A stretch of 64,000 nucleotides of DNA from Isoperla grammatica (taxonomy: Eukaryota; Arthropoda; Insecta; Plecoptera; Perlodidae): positions 22,537,092 through 22,601,091 of the forward strand of contig OX246746.1 in NCBI GenBank assembly GCA_945910005.1, in the 5' to 3' direction. Within the stretch, counting starts at the first letter, position 1, and every line of letters starts with the position of its first letter. Below, in pieces: positions 56,949 through 64,000 of this stretch. Position numbers and translations under genes: made by a program. The notes beneath the pieces are model-generated. The model ran no database searches. It was given only the letters and a program-made list of their open reading frames with translations, and was not told the DNA's origin.

Positions 56949-57310
56949 TAAAAATAAAAATAAAAATAATAAAAACAATATGATGTACGTCCCCCCACCT
57001 CGCTCCAAATGAACAATAATTAATTAAGATCAAGAAAGCGAGAATAATAGAATCTTTTTTCTACCCGGCACCTCCACCAAATATTAAAAACTTTTATCAA
57101 ACATTCGCAAAAACCTACAACAGAGTCGATAAAGAAGTTTCCACGTAGGGAGAACTTCTTGTATCATTGTTTGATTCTATCACTATCTCATGAAGTTAGA
57201 ACACAGTGTATGATATGAATACGGTACCTCATGGAAATACTTGATATTATACTCGCGAAACTGTCCGTGTGACATGAAAACACCGTCTTTGACCGAGATT
57301 TACAACTGTA
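56770..57310. repeat. Diverged direct duplication (56770-56840 and 57230-57305)
   Basis: TGGAAATACTTGA-ATTA, GTCCGT-T-ACATG-AAAC and TTTGACCGAGATT recur in the same order about 460 bp apart. The intervening DNA includes the AAT repeat, so this looks like an old segmental duplication or two copies of one repeat. Confidence 0.6.
56868..56975. repeat. AAT trinucleotide repeat passing into AAAAT
   Basis: About 30 AAT/ATA units followed by AAAAAT-type units. The poly-Leu and poly-Tyr frames on the minus strand are artefacts of this repeat. Confidence 0.97.
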
Positions 57311-57323
57311 TAAAGGGTAATTA

Positions 57324-58030
57324 TTGGTGGTCAGTGGCGTAACTAGGAATTATTTCGGGGGGGGGGGGGGGTTGGTTAGGGAAAAGTGAGATGAGGGGAT
57401 TGAAAGGGGTCTGGGGTCAAGCCCCAGCCGCCGGAGGCCATTTCGCCGAAGGCGAAATTTTTTTCCCTTCTATAATTATTTCGTGCCATTTTGATTCAAA
57501 GAATACTACTCGAACCACTACTCGTTTGTTTGTATTATATTGAAGTTACAGTGTTACAGTAGGCATTAATTATAGTTCTAAATAAGAATTGCATAGAAAT
57601 TGTGTTTTTAATGTTTTATGGTTGTTCTTAATATAACCTCAACATGAAGTGAAACATTGTGGTCACGTTACATACATTTAAATTTTAATCCACATAACGC
57701 GTATTGTAATATTAGATGAATGCATTTTTATTTATGGGTACCCTCACTTTTACTGGTTCGAGCGAAAGGTATATTAATTGTAGATGAACGTATAAATATA
57801 ACTGAATTATTGAAAGAAATTATATATATCTTATCTAAGTGAAGTGTATAAATATTATGAAAATGTTATTTGTTGCGATTGTTATACACTAAAGGGGTTT
57901 AAGGATCTTACAATATAGTATTAAGTTAATGTAGTATTAGATAAAATCATTCTCGATGTAGTTTCGGGGGGGGGGGGGGGGGGGTTAACCCCCTAAACCC
58001 CCCCCCCTTAGTTACGCCACTGTTGGTGGT
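57324..58030. mobile_element. Non-autonomous hAT element with 8-bp target duplication
   Basis: TTGGTGGT at 57324-57331 and 58023-58030 flanks a 691-bp element (57332-58022). Its ends are inverted: CAGTGGCGTAACTAGG on the left and CTTAGTTACGCCACTG on the right. CAGTGGCG-type termini with 8-bp duplications are typical of hAT transposons. Next to each terminus is a G run (57357-57371 and 57966-57984), the second followed by C runs. The interior is AT-rich with no transposase, so movement would have depended on a transposase supplied elsewhere. Confidence 0.9.
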
Positions 58031-59784
58031 ATATTTGTACACAAACCCGGACAAAGTCTCTTTTCTTTTTGTGGATACAAAACATAGGGATAAATTATGA
58101 TTACCCACAAAAATTAACTTCTTTCTCAACCCGCTTTCTCCAGAGATCCGGATACAGGAAAATAACGTAAAGCGGTATTTTTAAGTCTCCAACATCTTGG
58201 TTATAACCCCTCCATACTTACAACGGAGTTGAAGACCTCTGAAAGTAGCATTGAGCCACCTTGTGTGCTGGTTGTCACTACAGCTACAGCTCAGAGTGGA
58301 GCAGCGACATATCTGTCAAAAATCGTTAAAATGTTGTGTGCAATTCGAGCGGCGCTATACACGCCTGAATACGCCTTCGGTGCTCAAATGGGAACTGTCC
58401 TCACAGTCTGTGAGTTCTGTCGTTCCGGTGAAACTGTCACGGCATGAGTTCTAGTAGAGAAATACTCGATTTATATCAATTTTGAAGAACAAGGCAATAT
58501 ACAGTAAACGAATAACTTGAGCCGCAAAGCTTGATCATACCATACAGCCGTCAGACTCCAAGGCAAATTGTGACATTTATTAGTTTGAATCTTTATCAAA
58601 ACATCGCCTGAAAACCAACTATTAAAATAGTTGAAAATTCTCACTTCAAATTAACAGAATTAATTGCAGCAATCACATTGTCTGACAGTAGTAGCTAAGA
58701 TCAGTGCAATAACCGACAGTCAACTTGAAAACACGTGCTTAGCTTACAAAAGACATCACTGGTAAACTCAAGTTAAATATGTTCTAAAAGTTGTTTTGTT
58801 TTCGGTAATTTTTTTTATCTACCAATCGAAGATCATTTCAGAATAATTTATTAATATAACGATATTGCAGATTGCAGGTTTGACATCTTGTAGAGAAGTA
58901 TCAATGAATGCTAATAAATCGGGCATAGCATCAATTGACATATAGTACATAACGCTGTACTTCAGATTTAAATAAATTAGTAAAATGTTTGAAACATGCT
59001 GTTTGTCTTGCTTCTGCTTAAAATGCAAAATTAAATATAATTTGCATAATCTTTTAAGACCAGCGTTAAACAGCATCACGTAAAAGTTTGATTATGCATT
59101 TCATACACTGGCTGTAGGAGTCAGTAACATCCTGCAAGTAGAAGTAGTACTATAGTAAGAAAGGTAGTTGAAGTGTGGCCAATTGCCAATGACGCGGTAC
59201 GGTGAAGAGGAACGTTAAAGTTACATTCCAATGTGCAAGCGGCTTTGGCTGGAGCAGGAGAGTTTGTCACTTCAGACGGCTTTCACAAAACTTCAACGGT
59301 ATTTAAGCAACTTTAAGTTAATTTTACAACATGAGCATAGTATGCTTAAGTTAATTGCTGATAGGAGGTTTTAATCTTAAATTGGTCTATGCATTATTAA
59401 GAGATAAAGTGAGACTACTAGAATAAGTACAAAACAATGCAAGGAGCAAGTAAACAGCAATACAACTTAGTTGCAGCGTTCTTCAAGCGTACGGAAACAA
59501 CTTAACAGCAGCAGTACAGTCGGTGTGGATAACTACTGGTACTAATGTAAGATGTTTATGGAGAACAATTTTACACAGATACAAAATTACGCATTTTTTC
59601 TTTTGGATTCAATTGTTCTACATTCATTTATTTTATTTATAAATGTAAGATAGGTGCAATAATTTGAATTAATAATTATTATTACTTTGGGAGGGAATAC
59701 GTGCTGCAATTTTTTTTCAAACGCTATTTCTAATTTATTTCCTTATAATAAAATTATAAACAAGCATATGTATTTTCATTTAGT

Positions 59785-59839
59785 ACTTTTGAAAATAATA
59801 ACATATGTATTTGCACCGAAAATACATGTTTTCAAAAGT
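59785..59839. other. Nested hairpin
   Basis: ACTTTTGAAAA (59785-59795) pairs perfectly with TTTTCAAAAGT (59829-59839). Inside it, ACATATGTATTT pairs imperfectly with AAATACATGT, giving a long stem with one bulge. No associated gene. Confidence 0.8.
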
Positions 59840-60445
59840 CTCTTGTATTAAAAAAAAAAAATATTAATCTTGAATTATAATTTAGTATTAATCTACAGAT
59901 AAATGGAATGCCACGCATTCTATGTAATTAATTAATTACTTGATTATAGATAACGAGATATCATCCTTCGAGAGGTAGTTATATTACAAGCGAGTCACCT
60001 TCAGACAATGTATCATCACCCGACTTTTATTCACACGTTTCAAGCAAACTTTCCAGTTATCATCACAACATTGAAATGAATCGCTCGATCCAAAATCAGC
60101 GCACCACACTTTTAATGCATTTCAAGTGTAGTGTACGGCTATATTTCTACACAGCCTTTTTATACTCTTTCTAACAGAAACAATACAAGTCCGGATGGTT
60201 CGAAGCTCTACAATGAGGGTTGTACGTCACATTCTTGGCCGAAACAGCTCACCGTTGTTTCTGCCAAAAATGCCGAGGAAATGGAACAATCAACAAATCA
60301 AAGCTTGTATGCCCACAGCATCTGATGTGCATTAAGTTTTTTAAAAAGCTTTTCAATAGGGAAACTAAAACTGCTATTCTTGTTAAATTAATTTCTACAA
60401 ATAGAAACATCAATTATTAGATTCAGAAACAAGGAAAGTAATACA

Positions 60446-60448
<3 letters not shown>

Positions 60449-60503
<55 letters not shown>

Positions 60504-60516
60504 GTAAAAATAAAAA

Positions 60517-60547
<31 letters not shown>

Positions 60548-60552
60548 AATAG
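60449..60552. repeat. AAT trinucleotide repeat
   Basis: About 100 bp of AAT units with a few AAAAAT interruptions. Confidence 0.97.
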
Positions 60553-61781
60553 TTCTTCCTACACTACAGCCATCATAAAGGCAGATAAGATATTATTTGG
60601 ATGCGACGGGTGATGGTGTGTTAAACGTATTAATAACAAGAGAGTTGTTAGCTGTAAAGGAAACGGGGAGAGGGGAGGGAATAGAAGGGGGGGAGGGGGA
60701 GCTGCAAACAACGCTAGTCGCCCACAATCTGATCGATTTGGACATCTTTCACGAGGTAGATCACTATTTCACATTTACTCGACTCCGCCCGTGTGGGATT
60801 CTACAAAAGTGAGACATCCTCATACCAGCAAGCTACGTGAAATCTATTTCCCCCGTCCTAAAAGCAAACATCACTAAAGTCATTTTCTTTACAGGTGAAT
60901 CTTATTTTAGAATAGCTGTTAAGAATTAATCACGGTATAAACGCATGAATGGTATAAATACTGAAGCGAGGAACTTTGTTCCGAAAGTGTTTATTGTTTC
61001 AAATGATAATAGGTAGAAATGCTTTAAAGAATAATTATTCGAAACTTTCATGATTAAGGTAAAACTCAGTTTCGACTGAAAAAAACATGACCTCTCCCCA
61101 AAGTTATCGGTCGGAAGTCAAAGAAAAGTGAAACAAAAGGACAGAAAGTTACGATTTGAAAAGCGCCATACCTGGATGAAAATACTGTGTTGAAATGTAA
61201 GGCAAGTTACGAATCCTTTAATACAGTGATGCCAATTGAAGACAGATGAGCTAATAAATAATTTTCTATTCTATAGTAACACAGTTCGAGCGTTAAAATC
61301 GACTTAATTTGCTTTCGAGATGGCGAATAAAATAATAAACTATGACAAGCTTTAAATTTCATGCATTGTTAAAAATACGTAAAATGTCTATATAAACTGA
61401 AATAATGATCTTTTATAAAAAAAGCACTTACACTGTAAATGAAAACATTGTCGGATGCTCAGTTGTTGCTTTAATATTACAATATAGTTTCTATCAGGTT
61501 GTGGAGTGCTTGTATAAGAATATACATTTACCAAAACAGTGAATGGATGTTTTTCTTAAAAATTCGTCAGCATACTTGAAATTCCTCGCAAGACTTCGAG
61601 GCAGTAGAATTTTCGCAGAGATAAAAACTGGCTGACAGATGGAAAATCTGTGTTCGACTTTATGACATATTTACTTACTAGTAGGGAAACTCCGTACGCG
61701 GCCGCGTTACCGCCCGTGCACAATCGAATCCGTTAAAAGGTTTTCTCCGTTGAATGAGTCTTCCGGCCGCGTAGAGCGACG

Positions 61782-61808
61782 CCCCCCCCCCCAACCCCCC
61801 CCCCCCCC
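61782..61808. repeat. Paired poly-C runs
   Basis: C11, AA, C14 in a locally GC-rich patch (about 61690-61830) that includes a NotI-like GCGGCCGC and other CpG-rich words. Confidence 0.9.
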
Positions 61809-63587
61809 TCCCACCCCCGTCTAATCGCCCCGTACAACAGCAATTGTGTTAAATGTTAAATGGAGTCGAGCTCGGTGATTCGATTAAGGAATCGTTTTCC
61901 TCAATTAAGTCGCCGAATCTTCTGCGGTAAGGGACTTCAATTTGCTTCCAACTTCCTTTACGTCTGGCGAGCTCTTCGATTATACCATTTTAATAAGATG
62001 ACCATCCAATTAGTTCCCAGGGGTCAACCTTGCTGGTGGTGATAATGGCGCCATGTTTTATCGGTATCTTAGCTTAACGCAGGCAGCCACCGGGAAAATT
62101 GAAATACTCATTAGACAAATTGGTTGTTCAGTTTAGTTCGCTTAAATTGGAGCTCGGGAGATTTTGTATTCGCATCAACGTTACGGTAAAGCTGACAGAC
62201 ACAAACACACAAACACAGCTACCCAAAGGTGACACGTATAACACGCAGCCCTGCTAGTCGATACAAAACCGAAGCCCGGGGGTAAATACACGACTTCGTG
62301 AAACAAATTACAAATATGCGCATGCTTTAAAAAACAAGACACAAATATATGTAACTCTGCTTGTCGTAAGACGCGACAATTGAGCTGACGTCACATGATG
62401 TTGTAATTCAATATGCCGTTAAACAATATACAACCATATCGACAAAGATGGACGTTCCAAATGATAATCTATTATCACATTCCTAAAAGTGCGGATAAGG
62501 GAATAAGTCTAATAGAGTAGTTAAACATTTTGGCAATAGAAAATGGAGAACAGCGCAGTAGATGCAATAGGTGAATACATTAAGAGAATACTCTTTACAG
62601 AATACCCTTTACGTCGATTAAAATCAATTGTGAATAATATATATATATCACATAAGTAGACAGTTATTTTGTTATTGACTAGGTCGAAATATGCATTTCT
62701 TATTGTGGTAGTATCTAGACGAGCGTGTACTCAAAATCAAAATAATGGCAAAAAGGGGATTATACCGATAAAATGGAAGGATGTAAGTGTAAATGTGAAA
62801 GTAGGACTGTGGTAAAGAAGCTTTGGTGGAGGTGCCGGACAAGAATTGGTATTATTTATTAGCAATGTCGGGACCCTCTCTGTTCTATAGACAGACGTAT
62901 TATCGTGCACGTAGATACTCCAAGTAACAAAACTTAATTATTTGAGTTGATATTGATTTCGACTTGGCATTGTTTAGGAGAGATGATTGTTCCAAGAGTA
63001 TTTTTCCTATGTAAAAAATATACACATAATCATCAAAATTATTTGTATGTATGTTTGGAATTCTTGTGTCCTGGTTACAAAACTCGACAGGTGATAAAAA
63101 AGGTAAAACGAAGATGCTTACCATATGATAGAGACCCGACCGCACTATAATACTCGGAACTGAGGCCCGAGTCAGGTCCAATGGTCCGTTTAACTGTGAG
63201 GGGTGGGTGTATGTATTTTCTACATATTAATGTAGGTCACAAGTTGAAAATTGTATTGATTGAAAGTTTAACGTATTTACGCCCAGTCGATCCAGTGTTC
63301 TCTAAGGAACTATTTCGTGTGGTATGACAGTCACATAATGAATCCGTGTAAAGCATTCAAAGAAGGAAGGAAGGACACATCTCGGAAGACCAAGTCATTA
63401 ACTGGGGTTTAGGCCCAGGTAAAAACCATCACATCACATATTATTTAATCACAATCATACGTTATTTATCGATTGCAATTATCTGTTGGAACAAATTATG
63501 GCAGAAAAAACAAAATAACAATTGCATCTCGGATTTCTACATATATATTTTCAATTTAAATATTTTAAATATTACTTTAAATTATAC

Positions 63588-63681
63588 CATCGTGGTTTTC
63601 CGGGTACAACCGTGTCAAAAGGTGGAAACAATTATGGATAGTTCCCACCTTATGACAGTTATTCCCGGAAAACCGCGATCG
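63588..63681. mobile_element. Short foldback, about 40-bp arms
   Basis: CATCGTGGTTTTCCGGG at the left (from 63588) and CCCGGAAAACCGCGATCG at the right (to 63681) are inverted, as are the inner AAGGTGGAA and TTCCCACCTT. The loop is about 13 nt. No target duplication is obvious. It is a small snap-back element or a structured site; no coding. Confidence 0.75.
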
Positions 63682-64000
63682 AAAAAAAATTGCCACGAGG
63701 ACATTTTTAAACTCTAAACGTCGATTTTGGCTCTCATTCAAAGGCCTAACTTTGTGTGCTCAGCGACCAACAGTGGGCTTAAATGGAAAATGCTTTCTTT
63801 ACGGGTCAATTTACTTTGTTACTTGATAACTACCTTTGACTGGACGGCATTGTTAAGCGCGGCAATCTAGACACCTCTGATTTCACACTGGAATATAAAT
63901 GATACTTATTGAAACGATCCCTTGACACGAGATGTTATTATAGGCTGAAGTTCTATATACATATCTATATCACAACGTCACAGTCACAGCATTGCTTGAC

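Larger units (their letters stand above)
58031..64000. other. Gene-free stretch
   Basis: Six kilobases with no exon I can recognise; frames are all under 95 codons and lack family features. Contents worth noting are the AAT repeat, the poly-C pair and the foldback hairpins listed separately. Confidence 0.45.

Noticed and set aside
56751..57016. Poly-Leu and poly-Tyr frames
   Set aside because: Translation of the AAT microsatellite.

Overview
This is animal nuclear DNA: AT-rich (roughly one-third GC by eye), intron-dominated or intergenic, and packed with satellites, microsatellites, SINE/LINE fragments and non-autonomous DNA transposons. No bacterial-type operons, CRISPR arrays, rRNA operons or phage genes are visible. 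The only gene I can name is the last coding exon of an out at first (oaf) homologue at 47899-48163 on the minus strand. Its cysteine pattern and C-terminus are those of the metazoan OAF family and look closer to the insect-type ending than the vertebrate one. With the 5S-derived SINE and the many MITEs, this suggests a marine invertebrate; an echinoderm is one possibility, but that is inference and not proven here.

Layout. 1-11 kb: an AAAAATAT microsatellite, a 61-bp tandem array (1818-4030) and a relatively GC-rich, unidentified stretch (about 4740-5710), then plain AT-rich DNA with a 143-bp duplication and two tRNA-like SINE insertions. 11.47-18.25 kb: one 6.8-kb satellite of about 92 copies of a 74-bp unit, with higher-order structure. 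18-31 kb: more tRNA-like SINEs of two families, a foldback element with an 8-bp target duplication (20947-21496), a 39-bp minisatellite, and the 3' end of a LINE with a (GATAA)n tail. 31.8-33.5 kb: a TTAA-flanked foldback element that itself carries nested insertions. 35-43 kb: a hAT-like relic, 43-bp and 126-bp tandem arrays, and one copy of a dispersed repeat whose partner lies near 28 kb.

47.3-48.6 kb is the most interesting region. A tRNA-like sequence lies between near-perfect 24-bp inverted repeats. The oaf terminal exon follows, and right behind it (in the upstream intron) is an 80-bp tandem array in which every unit carries a good-looking 3' splice acceptor on the oaf strand. 50-64 kb holds a Harbinger-like MITE, a complete 5S rRNA-derived SINE with a 13-bp target duplication (54781-55233), an 85-bp-arm inverted-repeat element, a hAT-type element with an 8-bp target duplication (57324-58030), AAT microsatellites and short foldbacks.

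Most long open frames in the window come from tandem repeats whose period is a multiple of three or whose unit lacks stops, and I do not call them genes. Upstream oaf exons were not found in the part of the window I could read for them; they may be divergent, missed, or beyond 64 kb. All identifications are by eye, with no database search.
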